The notes beneath the pieces are model-generated. The model saw only the letters and a list, made by a program, of their open reading frames with translations, searched no databases and was not told where the DNA came from. A DNA stretch of 64,000 nucleotides from Rhodoferax_B ferrireducens_A (GTDB lineage: Bacteria; Pseudomonadota; Gammaproteobacteria; Burkholderiales; Burkholderiaceae_C). The stretch is from positions 124,001-188,000 of the forward strand of contig NZ_JAVDXT010000001.1 of assembly GCF_031458075.1 (NCBI RefSeq), in the 5' to 3' direction. Position numbers and translations under genes: made by a program. Of the stretch, positions 8,343 through 16,566 are shown one piece after another; position 1 is the stretch's first letter, and every line of letters begins with the position of its first letter.

Positions 8343-9893
8343 ATGAGCCAATCCAATACTATGAATGATGAAGTGAATGACGTGGCGCCGGTCATCAGGC
8401 TGGCCGCGAACGATGACGTCGCCATTGCACGGCGCGACCTCGCGGCAGGTGAAAAACTTGGCCCACTCGGCCCGGTATGCACCGATCCCATCCCCGCCGG
8501 CCACAAGGTTGCCCTGCATGGCATCGCAAAAGGTGCGGCCGTACGTCGTTATGGACAGGTCATCGGCATGGCGACGCAGCCCATCAGCGCCGGTGAGCAT
8601 GTGCACGTGCACAACCTCGGCATGGGGGAGTTTTCGCGCAGCGCCAGCGTGGGCGAGGCCTATCGTCCAACATGCTTCATTGATCCTGCCGCCACCTTCA
8701 TGGGCATAGTCCGTGCCGACGGTCGGGTCGCAACGCGCAACTACATTGGAATTTTGTCAACGGTCAATTGCTCTGCCAATGTGTCGCATGGGATTGCCGA
8801 GCGCTTCAAGGGAGCGGCCCTCGCTGCCTATCCGAATGTCGATGGCGTTGTAGCGCTCACGCATGGTAGCGGCTGTGCGATGGACCCTGACGGCGAAGGT
8901 CTGGCCTTGCTGCGCCGCACGCTGGCAGGTTATGCGCGACATGCCAACTTTGCTGCGGTTCTGATCGTGGGGCTGGGCTGCGAGTCCAACCAGCTTGATG
9001 CGCTGAAAGTTGCCGGGGACCTTTCTGAAGGCCCGATGCTGCGCACTCTTGGCATTCAGTCCAGCGGCGGCACGCGCGCAGCAATTGATGCCGGAGTGGC
9101 TGCTATCGAATCGATGCTGCCCGAGGCGAACCAAGTGGAACGACGGCCGGTGGCCGCTAAACATTTAATTATTGGCCTGCAATGCGGCGGCTCTGACGGC
9201 TATTCGGGTATCTCGGCCAATCCAGTGCTGGGCGCTGCGGTGGATTTGCTGGTGCGTCATGGCGGGACTGCGGTTTTGTCGGAGACGCCAGAGATTTATG
9301 GTGCGGAGCATTTGCTGACTGCCCGTGCCGCCTTGCCGGCGGTGGCGGAAAAGCTCGAAGAGCGCTTGCGTTGGTGGGAAGACTACACCTCGCGCAACCA
9401 TGGCGAGATGAACAACAACCCTTCACCGGGCAACAAGGCGGGCGGCTTGACCACGATTCTTGAAAAGTCTCTCGGCGCCGTGGCCAAAGGCGGCAGTAGC
9501 GGCTTGATGGCTGTGGTCGAATATGCCAGGCCAGTTCAAGCGCAGGGGTTGGTTTTCATGGACACGCCCGGCTACGACCCGGTCTCTGCAACCGGCCAGG
9601 TTGCCGGGGGCGCCAACTTGATCTGCTTTACCACCGGCCGGGGATCGGTTTATGGCTGCAAGCCTTCGCCATCGCTGAAAATCGCTACCAATTCAGGCCT
9701 TTACCGGCGCATGAATGAAGACATGGATTTCAACGCCGGCGAGGTGCTCGACGGCACGACCAGCGTTCAGGATGCCGGTGCGCGGCTGTTTGCACTAATG
9801 CTGGAGACAGCCTCCGGCGGCAAGACCAAAAGCGAAGTCCTCGGCGTAGGTACCGATGAATTTGTGCCTTGGCAACTTGGTGCCGTGATGTAG
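8343..9893 (+). CDS. UxaA/GarD-family sugar-acid dehydratase (altronate/galactarate dehydratase)
   Basis: This 516-residue enzyme has an N-terminal SAF-like domain (roughly residues 15-100, HKVALHGIAKGAAVRRYG) fused to the large dehydratase domain (GIVRADGRVATRNYIG, GSGCAMDPDGEG, LQCGGSDGYSGI). This matches full-length altronate or galactarate dehydratases of about 495-525 residues. These iron-dependent enzymes remove water from an aldonate or aldarate to give a 2-keto-3-deoxy acid. It closes the operon with the FAH-type dehydratase and ALDH, giving a plausible acid to keto-deoxy acid to semialdehyde to 2-oxoglutarate chain. I chose the ATG at 8343 after GCAGGG; an upstream in-frame start would overlap the ALDH gene. 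Confidence 0.9.
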   Translation: MSQSNTMNDEVNDVAPVIRLAANDDVAIARRDLAAGEKLGPLGPVCTDPIPAGHKVALHGIAKGAAVRRYGQVIGMATQPISAGEHVHVHNLGMGEFSRSASVGEAYRPTCFIDPAATFMGIVRADGRVATRNYIGILSTVNCSANVSHGIAERFKGAALAAYPNVDGVVALTHGSGCAMDPDGEGLALLRRTLAGYARHANFAAVLIVGLGCESNQLDALKVAGDLSEGPMLRTLGIQSSGGTRAAIDAGVAAIESMLPEANQVERRPVAAKHLIIGLQCGGSDGYSGISANPVLGAAVDLLVRHGGTAVLSETPEIYGAEHLLTARAALPAVAEKLEERLRWWEDYTSRNHGEMNNNPSPGNKAGGLTTILEKSLGAVAKGGSSGLMAVVEYARPVQAQGLVFMDTPGYDPVSATGQVAGGANLICFTTGRGSVYGCKPSPSLKIATNSGLYRRMNEDMDFNAGEVLDGTTSVQDAGARLFALMLETASGGKTKSEVLGVGTDEFVPWQLGAVM

Positions 9894-10054
9894 CCTTTCC
9901 ATTTTCGCTTCCGCGATTTACAAATGTTCTGCCGACTCGGTATCGAGGAAGCCGTGACGCGCTTTTCCCAGATGCGGCGCTGCTTGCTGCGAAGCTATGG
10001 CAAGGCAAACGCCAAGAAGCCCGCCGGGGGTGCGGATAAAAACTTGGACTGGTT

Positions 10055-10309
10055 TTATGCCGCTAGCCCGAGGCTCACCCGGTATTCGATGGGGCTGAGA
10101 GAGCCGAGAGAAATCTTGATCCGCTTCTCGTTGTACCAGCGGATGTAGGAATCGACCACCTCAATGAATTGTTCAACGGTGGTGCTCTTCCAGTCCCGAG
10201 GATAGAACAGTTCGGTCTTCAGTCGACCGAAGAAGCCTTCGCAGGCCGCGTTGTCAGGTGAGCAGGCCTTGCGAGACATCGAACGAGTAAGGTTTGCGTC
10301 GCTCATTCT
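10055..10309 (-). pseudogene. IS3-family transposase (orfB) 3' fragment
   Basis: Only the last ~84 residues of an IS150-group IS3 transposase survive. They hold the third acidic residue of the DDE site in DNAACEGFFGRLKTE, followed by FYPRDW, the RWYNEKRIK motif and the PIEYR end. The upstream two thirds, including the first two catalytic aspartates and orfA, are gone. Similarity stops near 10309, where a plus-strand integrase fragment begins. The sequence just beyond the stop, near 10028-10050, resembles an IS end but no paired terminal repeat was found. Confidence 0.85.
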
Positions 10310-10317
10310 TGATAGCC

Positions 10318-10611
10318 AATCTACGGGCTGATGACTATCTGTTTCCCTGCAGACTTCACGCCTCGGCTCATATTGGGACGCGGCAGTACGCCCGTATTGT
10401 TCATCGTTGGGCCAATGAAATTGGCCTCGATACAACGGAGTTTGGAACGCATTCCATGCGACGAACCAAAGCTACGTTGATCTACCGTAGAACCAAGAAC
10501 CTGCGTGCCGTCCAACTCCTGCTCGGGCATACCAAATTGGAAAGTACGGTTCGCTATCTCGGCATAGAGGTCGGGGACGCCTTGGAAATGTCAGAGCAGA
10601 CTGAGCTTTGA
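10318..10611 (+). pseudogene. Tyrosine recombinase/integrase C-terminal fragment
   Basis: About 97 residues of a phage-type integrase C-terminus remain: the HSMRRTKATLIYRR box carrying the catalytic His-x-x-Arg, the LLLGHTKLEST box, and the nucleophile tyrosine in VRYLGIE. The N-terminal core-binding domain and the first catalytic Arg are missing. The 5' break abuts the IS3 fragment head-on, so insertion or deletion at the IS boundary probably removed the rest. It marks former integration activity and cannot be functional alone. Confidence 0.85.
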
Positions 10612-11216
10612 AGAGATGGCCGGCATCGGTGCCCTGACACTCGGTTGTCGGCTTATCCATGCAAACGAGTCGTTCGCAGCGATAGCCCAACCGGCTGCTT
10701 TCGCTGCAAAGCTGACCCCGCTGGAGGCAACTTCAGGCTGATCTGAGTCGTTCACGGCCCAGTGCCTGAACGTCAGCATCCGCCTACACCGGTCGTTAAA
10801 CGTCGCTGGTCCTGACGGGTCGCTTCAGCTTCGGAACCAGCCCCACACTTCGACGCCAGCCGCGTACCGGTTCAAACGACCGCTGCTGCTCGCCCCCGTC
10901 AGACTCATGCCGATCCGTTGCAGTCGCCCGCCCACTGTCGCGGCTGCTAGCTCATTTGGTGAGCTAGCTCGCCTGTACGATCACTTCGTCCACCACTCTG
11001 AAGACTGAAGAACCGCAAATGAATGGGAACAACTCCCCGCTTGAGCACCCATCCTCCACAGTATTCAGCTTCGCGCTCGGCATCACGAAAACGGTATCCC
11101 TCGCCTTGCTTTCGCGTTGGCTCCAGCGCCGTACGAAGCGTGATGCCGACGACGATGTGCGCTTCCGTTAATGAATTCACGCTGCCCCCCAAATCCTTGG
11201 TCTGCGAGGCGCAGGG
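10612..11216. other. Non-coding spacer in accessory region
   Basis: I see no gene supported by motif or codon pattern in this 605-bp stretch on either strand. The short open frames are arginine- and serine-rich shadows. It lies between the integrase remnant and the start of the two-gene nuclease/coiled-coil operon and should contain that operon's promoter. No convincing -35/-10 pair was recognised. Confidence 0.5.
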
Positions 11217-12893
11217 ATGGCAATCATTGCGCAAAAATCGAGCAATAAATCAATAAATCGAGAAATAGCAGTGAACGGCAAAGACGACTTCAATGTCGAT
11301 GACGAATCGACCCCCGCCATTCCGGAAGCGAACGAAACCACGTTGCTCGCCCTCCCCCCGCTGGCCAACACGATTGTCGATACCGCGATCGACAACATGA
11401 CCCGCAAGCTCATCGCGGGTTATCGCAACAAGTCCGTCGCCAAACCGAATGCGAAGAAGGTCGACGTCGGTGCGGAGGCGGTGGAGACCGTGAAGGCCAC
11501 CTCCGCCCAATCGGTGATGGACGTCGCCAACCGCGGTCAGGCCTGGAAGGAGCTGATCACGAAGAGCCTGACGGCTGGGATCTCTTCTATTGCGACGATG
11601 CAATTCGACGGCAGCTTCACGATCAAGGACGGCGTCCCGGATCAGGACTTCAAAGGCCTGCCCAATACGCCCGGCGTGTATGTGGTGTTCGATCAAGGCA
11701 ATCCGCCCAAGCCTGTCTACGTCGGTGACAGCGGCAAGATGCAGAAGCGGTGGCATGCCGGGCACCTCAATGAACACAAGCAAGGCCAGCGCAGCTTCAG
11801 CCCCTACAAGCTGGATGAAGAGCTGTCCAAGGGATGCGCCGTCAAGTTCATCCAAATGGACTCCGTGGAAAGCGCCGCGGCGCTGGAGGCGCACCTGATC
11901 AAGGAGAACTTCTCTGATTTCAAGGACGTCGCCAAGAAGCTGGGCAGCGTCGAGAGGCCGTTGTCTGAGGAAAAGAGCAAGGAGCGTACCGAGGCGCTTG
12001 AGCAGGGCATGCTGAAGAATCAGCGCGAGGAGTTGGCCACCGAGCAAGGCAAGCGGTCCAACATCGAAGCGAAGAAGATGAAGGATCGGCTGGAGAACAC
12101 AACAGAACTGCTGAAGGGTGCGGCCGGCGAGGCGTTTAAGAACGCTGGATTCGATGTCCTCCATCGCGTGACGACTGCCGCCATCAAGGCGGTCAGGGAC
12201 GAATTGGTCGACATCTTTCATCCGCAAGGCGCACCGACACGCCTCGTCGTGCGCATCCGCCGCGTGCTGAAGAAACTGATCGCGGTGATCAAGGGCTTCT
12301 TCGACAAGCCCATGCAGTTGGCGCACGGCATCGTCCAGTTCATCGTGAACGCGCTGTCGAAGTCCATCAGCCAAATCTTCAACCTGGCCAACAACATCTT
12401 CGATCTCGCAAGCAACGCCTGGAATCTGTACCATGGTGCGGACACCTTGTCGCGCGAGGAGCTGGTCCGCAAGATCAGTGAAACCGTGATAGTAAGCGGC
12501 TCGCTCGTGCTGTGGGACGGACTGGACCCGGTCATCGAAGCCAAGCTTACGCCCTTCGCTGGCATCTTCGCGCCTTATCTGTCCTCGATGATTGTCGCGA
12601 TCGGATTCGGCATTTCCAGCCACTACCTGCAACGCATCGTCAACACGGCCATCGATGCCGTCATCGCCTTCAAGATGGGTCTGCAGGAATCGCTCAACGC
12701 CGCCAAGGCTGCCTGCGCGCAGTTGATCAGTAATGCGGAGCGAGAGCTTGCATTGATGTCCGACCTTCGGGAGTACCTGATCAGCTCGAAGGAGCTGATG
12801 ACGGAACTTCAGGCGCATACCGCCGCGCTGTCAAGTCACCAAGCCATCGAGGCGCAAACCGCGCCCGTCCTTCTTCTTCGCCGCCGGAACTGA
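11217..12893 (+). CDS. GIY-YIG nuclease-like protein with long C-terminal amphipathic/hydrophobic region
   Basis: This 558-residue protein is of unrecognised family as a whole. Residues 150-235 carry a complete GIY-YIG core: GVY at 153-155, YVG at 168-170, Arg178 in KMQKRW, and Glu224 in ALEAHLIKEN. That predicts a metal-dependent endonuclease fold. Residues 245-295 are charged and helical. Residues 340-400 are amphipathic, and 422-470 contain two hydrophobic stretches (ETVIVSGSLVLW; IFAPYLSSMIVAIGFGI) that could associate with membrane. The C-terminal 70 residues are helical. Six bases separate it from the next gene, so the two form an operon. The ATG follows GCAGGG; a GTG at 11271 is an alternative start. 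Function is unknown; a defence nuclease is one inference. Confidence 0.75.
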   Translation: MAIIAQKSSNKSINREIAVNGKDDFNVDDESTPAIPEANETTLLALPPLANTIVDTAIDNMTRKLIAGYRNKSVAKPNAKKVDVGAEAVETVKATSAQSVMDVANRGQAWKELITKSLTAGISSIATMQFDGSFTIKDGVPDQDFKGLPNTPGVYVVFDQGNPPKPVYVGDSGKMQKRWHAGHLNEHKQGQRSFSPYKLDEELSKGCAVKFIQMDSVESAAALEAHLIKENFSDFKDVAKKLGSVERPLSEEKSKERTEALEQGMLKNQREELATEQGKRSNIEAKKMKDRLENTTELLKGAAGEAFKNAGFDVLHRVTTAAIKAVRDELVDIFHPQGAPTRLVVRIRRVLKKLIAVIKGFFDKPMQLAHGIVQFIVNALSKSISQIFNLANNIFDLASNAWNLYHGADTLSREELVRKISETVIVSGSLVLWDGLDPVIEAKLTPFAGIFAPYLSSMIVAIGFGISSHYLQRIVNTAIDAVIAFKMGLQESLNAAKAACAQLISNAERELALMSDLREYLISSKELMTELQAHTAALSSHQAIEAQTAPVLLLRRRN

Positions 12894-12899
12894 TTCATC

Positions 12900-13712
12900 A
12901 TGCAAGCTATGTCGATGACCGCATTGGTCCGAATCGAGTCTACGGGTTCACTCGTCGCAGGCTCCCACGACCTTCAGCGGAGGGACGAACAGGCGCTGGC
13001 GGAATTCTCGACCGATCTGGAAGCAGCGCTCCGCGATCTGGAAGCGTCCGTCGAGGCGCGTGAGCTGGCTGGCGCGAAAGTAGCAAAGCTCAAGGAAACA
13101 CTTAATGGCCGGAACTGGTGGGGTACGCTGAAATCCAGCTTCAGCGGTGAGGCCGACAAGGACCTGGCCACGATGGTGGAAGATCTGGGCTCGAGCCTCG
13201 GACTGACCCAAAGCGCCTTGCGCGTAATTTTGAAAGTCCAGACCGAGAAGAACCGGATGTTGCGCGGCTTCAGCGATGCGTTGGTCAATAAGATCCTCAA
13301 GGTCCAGCAGGACACACACACGCTGAACGGCAATCAGAAGGAGGCCGCCCTGAATTTCCTGCAGGAACTGCAGACGCAGATCGACGAACAGATCCGCCAG
13401 CAGGATCTGGTCGACAGCCACGAGGCGGCACTTCTGGAGCACGCGCAATGGCGTCATGGTCAGGACCAAGCGCATGCGGAGCTTGTGATCCGCATCGACC
13501 GGGTGCGGGCCGTGGCGCTGGGTGCTCAACAGCGCGTGGCAGCCCTCGAAGCGGAAGTTGCCGAGATCTCCGCGCTGCGTCAGCAGCTTGGCGCGCTGGC
13601 ATCGGAGAACCAGCGCCTGCGCTCACCGAAGGCCGTGCTGTTGCGCAATTTGCTGTCCCTGGCCGCGTCGCTGATCGCGGTCGTCGCCCTGTTCATGGCT
13701 AGGAGGGGTTGA
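12900..13712 (+). CDS. Coiled-coil protein with C-terminal membrane anchor
   Basis: I recognise no family for this 270-residue protein. It is mostly helical with heptad-like runs at about residues 25-65 and 150-240 (for example QQRVAALEAEVAEISALRQQ), a central globular-looking part (NGRNWWGTLKSSFSG), and one hydrophobic segment at roughly 247-266 followed by ARRG. That architecture suits a tail-anchored protein facing the cytoplasm. It starts 6 bp after the GIY-YIG gene and is probably translated with it. A second start at M4 is possible. It may recruit or restrain the nuclease-like partner at the membrane, which is inference from architecture. Confidence 0.75.
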   Translation: MQAMSMTALVRIESTGSLVAGSHDLQRRDEQALAEFSTDLEAALRDLEASVEARELAGAKVAKLKETLNGRNWWGTLKSSFSGEADKDLATMVEDLGSSLGLTQSALRVILKVQTEKNRMLRGFSDALVNKILKVQQDTHTLNGNQKEAALNFLQELQTQIDEQIRQQDLVDSHEAALLEHAQWRHGQDQAHAELVIRIDRVRAVALGAQQRVAALEAEVAEISALRQQLGALASENQRLRSPKAVLLRNLLSLAASLIAVVALFMARRG

Positions 13713-13747
13713 AGCCCAGCCGGTATCCCAACAGCCATCCGGCTTGA

Positions 13748-14380
13748 AGCAGCAGTAGTGGTGTGCCAGCTTACCTGCTTGAGCATGAACTGGCTGCGAT
13801 TTTCCGTCTCCACGTGCCAACGGAGGCAGGACTCGACATCGCGGCGATGATTGATTTGATGATCAGGCAGGGTTACACGCATCGTCGGCCGTCCTCCGCA
13901 TCGACTTGGCGCCGAATAATGCTAGGTCAGAATACCGCGCCGAGCGAAACCCCTTTGCAACTGGCCGGTGTGGTTGGCGGCCTGTCAGGGGTGGGTAAAT
14001 CCAATGCTATTGAGCGAGCGCTTCGTCTTAAGTGCCAGGTCGTCATCCACGAGGCATTTCCTGGCTTGGTCGGCCCAGTGAAACAGATGGTCTGGCTAAA
14101 GGTAGACGTGCCGGAGTCGGGTCGAGTGGGCGATTTGGCGGAAATGCTGTGCCTTGCCACCGATCAGATTTTAGGAACTTCTTACAGGAAAGATATGCTC
14201 AGCGGCCGCAGTCGGCCGGCTCCGGCAATGGCTCGGGAGTGGCTAGCCAAAGTTGCATGTTATTTCCCTGGCATTGTCGTACTAGACGAAATCCAAAACT
14301 TGTTCAAGATAGAAACCAAGGCGGTACGCCAAGTTGCTCGTAGTCGTCACGATCCACGACCAACCTTGACTCCACATTGA
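13748..14380 (+). pseudogene. TnsC-like AAA+ transposition ATPase, truncated
   Basis: This fragment matches the Tn7 TnsC pattern: IDLMIRQGY near its start, a Walker A loop GGLSGVGKSN, the VIHEAF...VWLKVDVP segment, LATDQILGTSYRKDM, and Walker B GIVVLDEIQNLF. The upstream frame closes at 13745-13747, before any proper start, so the N-terminus is missing. After Walker B the similarity ends and the frame stops at 14380, so sensor motifs and the C-terminal half are lost. About 205 residues remain of a family that usually exceeds 300-500. No tnsA, tnsB or tnsD accompanies it. It is a relic of a Tn7-like element. Confidence 0.78.
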
Positions 14381-14523
14381 AGCTCAACAAAACACTGTCG
14401 GAGATCCAGAACCAGTTGTTGGCGATGCCGGTTGCGCTGGTGCTTGTTGGCGGACAGATGGCACCGGACACAGGCCTGAGCATCAAGAATCTGGTGATTT
14501 GGTTAAGGTTGATAAGCTGTTGA
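14344..14523 (+). pseudogene. Short hydrophobic coding remnant of unknown origin
   Basis: Frame-shifted relative to the TnsC fragment, this stretch reads LKLNKTLSEIQNQLLAMP and continues into a hydrophobic segment before a stop. It has protein-like composition but no plausible start. It may be the end of a different broken gene joined to the TnsC fragment near 14340, or a frameshifted TnsC tail. I do not recognise the family. Confidence 0.3.
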
Positions 14524-14637
14524 TTTCCACCCAGAAGTGACCCACTGGGGGTCAGGTTTGCGTGGAAATTAACACCAGGTATATTGTTCACGTCAGACCG
14601 GCATTCAGGTCAACAACACCTTCGATAGGAACGGACA

Positions 14638-15138
14638 ATGAGCAATGCGACCGACCGAAGTGAGCGACGGGAGGAAATCAAGCTCCGGCTTGAATACGCC
14701 AAGCTGATTGTTTCTCTTGTGGGAGTGGTCGCAATCGCGTTTGCAGGACTTCAATGGAAGCTATCAAATCGGAATGCGACCGAGGCAGCATACGAACACA
14801 TTGCTTCCGAATGGAATAGTCATTTGAGCGCACTGGTCGAAAGGTCAGAGCTGCGCCCGTATTTCGCTGAGTCCAAACCGCTCCCGGTCGACCCGAAGGA
14901 GCGGCAGGCTGTGCTGGCAATGGCCGATGTTCGCCTTGACAAGATGGATGCGATCCTAACTTTTGCGGCGATTCAAGAAGCCAGTTCAGATATCGCCGGA
15001 TGGAGGCAGACCTTTGCCGATTCATTCCGATCCAGTGCCGTTCTCTGCGATCGTTTCAGTGCAACCCAAACTCAGTACGGCCTTCTTGTTCCAGTAGGCC
15101 AGTCGGCATGCCGCGGAGCGAAAGGAACTACCCGTTAG
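14638..15138 (+). CDS. Hypothetical single-pass membrane protein
   Basis: This 166-residue protein has a charged N-terminus, one membrane span at about residues 20-40 (LIVSLVGVVAIAFAGLQW), and then a soluble helical domain rich in aromatic and acidic residues. AGGAACGGA lies before the ATG, and the codon use looks like a real gene. It sits between the TnsC remnant and a broken DUF4238 gene in the accessory region. I recognise no defined function. The short cytoplasmic N-terminus and single span would place the rest outside or inside the membrane depending on topology, which cannot be settled here. Confidence 0.7.
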   Translation: MSNATDRSERREEIKLRLEYAKLIVSLVGVVAIAFAGLQWKLSNRNATEAAYEHIASEWNSHLSALVERSELRPYFAESKPLPVDPKERQAVLAMADVRLDKMDAILTFAAIQEASSDIAGWRQTFADSFRSSAVLCDRFSATQTQYGLLVPVGQSACRGAKGTTR

Positions 15139-15232
15139 GTTCGGTGTCTGGCGAAGGCGTGTCGGTATTGCTGCGTCACTAACGAGTGTCGGCTATGCGA
15201 GAGCGGACCTAGATCGGTTAGGCTCCCGCCAC

Positions 15233-15635
15233 ATGTCCGACCAGAAGACCCGCAACAATCACTATGTGCCGCAGTGGTATCAGCGCGGCTTCCTTGCGCC
15301 TAACCAGTCGCGCCTGTTCTATCTGAATTTTGGACCCGGATCGCAAAGCCCTACCGGATGGCCGCGAGGTCCTTCGCACGGCGCTGCATAAATGGGGAAC
15401 AAAGAACTGCTTCGTCGAGTTCGACCTTTACACGACGCAATTCGGACCAATCATCAATGACGAGGTAGAGAAGCGTCTGTTCGGCGTCATCGACGACCAG
15501 GGTGCCAAGGCCGTGCGCGCACTCTTAGCCGGCGACCACACCGAAATGCACGAGACCTTTCAGGACTTTTTCGAGCACATGACCTCCCGCGAGGCGCTGC
15601 ACGAACTACCGGAATGCCGGTATTTACGGGCCTAG
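15233..15635 (+). pseudogene. DUF4238 protein, frameshifted and truncated
   Basis: The start reads MSDQKTRNNHYVPQWYQRGF, the characteristic HYVPQ opening of DUF4238. At the run of four T at 15327-15331 the frame breaks; reading continues in another frame as LDPDRKALPDGREVLRTALH onward through KNCFVEFDLYTTQFG to a stop at 15635. Removing one T would restore a continuous frame. The combined product of about 133 residues is also much shorter than the usual 250-350 of the family and ends soon after FFEHM, so the C-terminus is lost as well. It follows the membrane-protein gene by 95 bp. Confidence 0.7.
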
Positions 15636-16037
15636 TTGGCTACCCAGCGGCGCCAGAATTGGGCCAGGTGCCTGCCGGTTTGGTTGCTGGCCAAATCCGG
15701 GGGACTTGGCGCAAGGCTACCGCACCGACCCGTCACTTCAATGCTTGAAGCTCAGCCGTGCGTTTTGCTGTCGCGTCGGTTTGGCATGCATACATAGCAG
15801 GAACGCGCTTGATCCCTGTAAGGCCTCGCCGGACTTGTCAGACGTACATTCCGATTTACGGCTTTTGACCCATACCCGTTCAATATGAACCTTGCGACTT
15901 TGTGAGTAGAAACGAACAAATTGGCCTGTCTATTTCTCTTGCGGGCGAGGCTAGTTGATAGAAAAGTGTAACAGTGCAAGCCTCAAGAACTTTATTTTCT
16001 GATGTCAGTGAGCTCATCCAACGTAAGCAGCTAGATA

Positions 16038-16129
16038 CGTACCGGGGAGAATCCGTTGCAAACCCGCATGGTTGCTGGTGATGGAGGCGAAAGCCGAGGT
16101 CTGGCGCGACCTGCCGGGCAACTAGTACG
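16038..16129. ncRNA. Candidate structured RNA (nested stems)
   Basis: Within 92 nt there is an outer stem CGTAC (16038-16042) with GTACG (16125-16129). Inside it lie a hairpin CGGG/CCCG (16043-16046 with 16063-16066) and a second enclosing stem GTTGC/GCAAC (16071-16075 with 16118-16122). The second stem encloses GGC-GAAA-GCC with a GNRA tetraloop (16086-16095) and AGGTC/GACCT (16097-16101 with 16108-16112). I do not recognise an RNA family. Pairing was done by eye and could arise by chance in GC-rich DNA. Confidence 0.3.
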
Positions 16130-16193
16130 CGTCAGGCGTTATAAAACCTCGCAAGAAAAGTCCTTGTCCGCATTGGACACTACCGGTAGTGGC

Positions 16194-16222
16194 TTGAATT
16201 GATTTCAGACCCTATATATAGT
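16194..16222 (+). promoter_or_regulatory. Possible sigma-70 promoter
   Basis: TTGAAT and TATAGT are separated by 17 bp in an AT-rich patch containing TATATATA. It could drive the small gene at 16400-16549. A hairpin at 16244-16268 lies in between. Confidence 0.35.
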
Positions 16223-16243
16223 GGCGGCATTCCACAACGCAAA

Positions 16244-16268
16244 AAGCCAGGGCTGCAACCCTGGCTTC
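16244..16268. terminator. Hairpin, terminator-like on the minus strand
   Basis: AAGCCAGGG and CCCTGGCTT form a 9-bp stem with a short loop. On the minus strand it is followed by a T run (five T), giving a rho-independent terminator shape. On the plus strand no T run follows. No minus-strand gene directly upstream was identified, so its client is unknown. Confidence 0.45.
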
Positions 16269-16399
16269 CGCGCCCTAGCAGTTCGACCTGATCGGGGACT
16301 TTCTAAACATATCTGTCAAGAGCCTATATGTTGCCATGAAAGTTGGGGATAGATCAGGTTATTTACCCTAACGGCTTAGGCCAGAAAGACGCCAAAATC

Positions 16400-16549
16400 A
16401 TGGCAACTAGAACCATTACTATGCCCCGCGACGCGAAAACCGGGCAGATTGTTACACCGAGATATGCAAAGTCTCACCCGTCTACCACGACGATTGAGCG
16501 CCGCACGGTTGTGACACCTCCGCCATCTGGGGGGAAGAAGGGGAAGTAA
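16400..16549 (+). CDS. Conserved small protein, function unknown
   Basis: This 49-residue basic protein beginning MATRTITMPRDAKTGQIV resembles a widespread small hypothetical protein of proteobacteria with the pattern T-x-P-R-D-x-K-T-G-x-F/I-V and an AKSHP box. The ATG at 16400 follows AGAAAGAC. An in-frame extension to 16343 has no family similarity. A clear terminator follows 20 bp after the stop, which supports independent expression. No role is known to me. Confidence 0.6.
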   Translation: MATRTITMPRDAKTGQIVTPRYAKSHPSTTTIERRTVVTPPPSGGKKGK

Positions 16550-16566
16550 TTTCTCTTCCTGGATAA

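Larger units (their letters stand above)
15636..16399. other. Long non-coding stretch
   Basis: I find no supportable protein gene in these 764 bp. The left half (15636-15980) has no recognisable structure. The right half holds a cluster of nested inverted repeats at 16038-16129, a promoter-like pair at 16194-16222 and a strong hairpin at 16244-16268, each listed separately. Confidence 0.5.

Noticed and set aside
9894..10054. Possible gene after the UxaA operon
   Set aside because: No motif; the frame present is short and runs into the IS remnant.
11250..12818. 522-codon minus-strand frame opposite the GIY-YIG gene
   Set aside because: The translation lacks motifs and is leucine/arginine/histidine-rich. 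The plus strand has the GIY-YIG core and close spacing to the next gene.
16071..16100. Hammerhead ribozyme-like TGATG...GAAA
   Set aside because: The required CUGAUGA core and the matching stem arrangement are not present.
16071..16122. Possible integron attC site (GTTGC/GCAAC arms)
   Set aside because: attC requires RYYYAAC on the left and GTTRRRY on the right. Here the order is the reverse, and no integron integrase is near.
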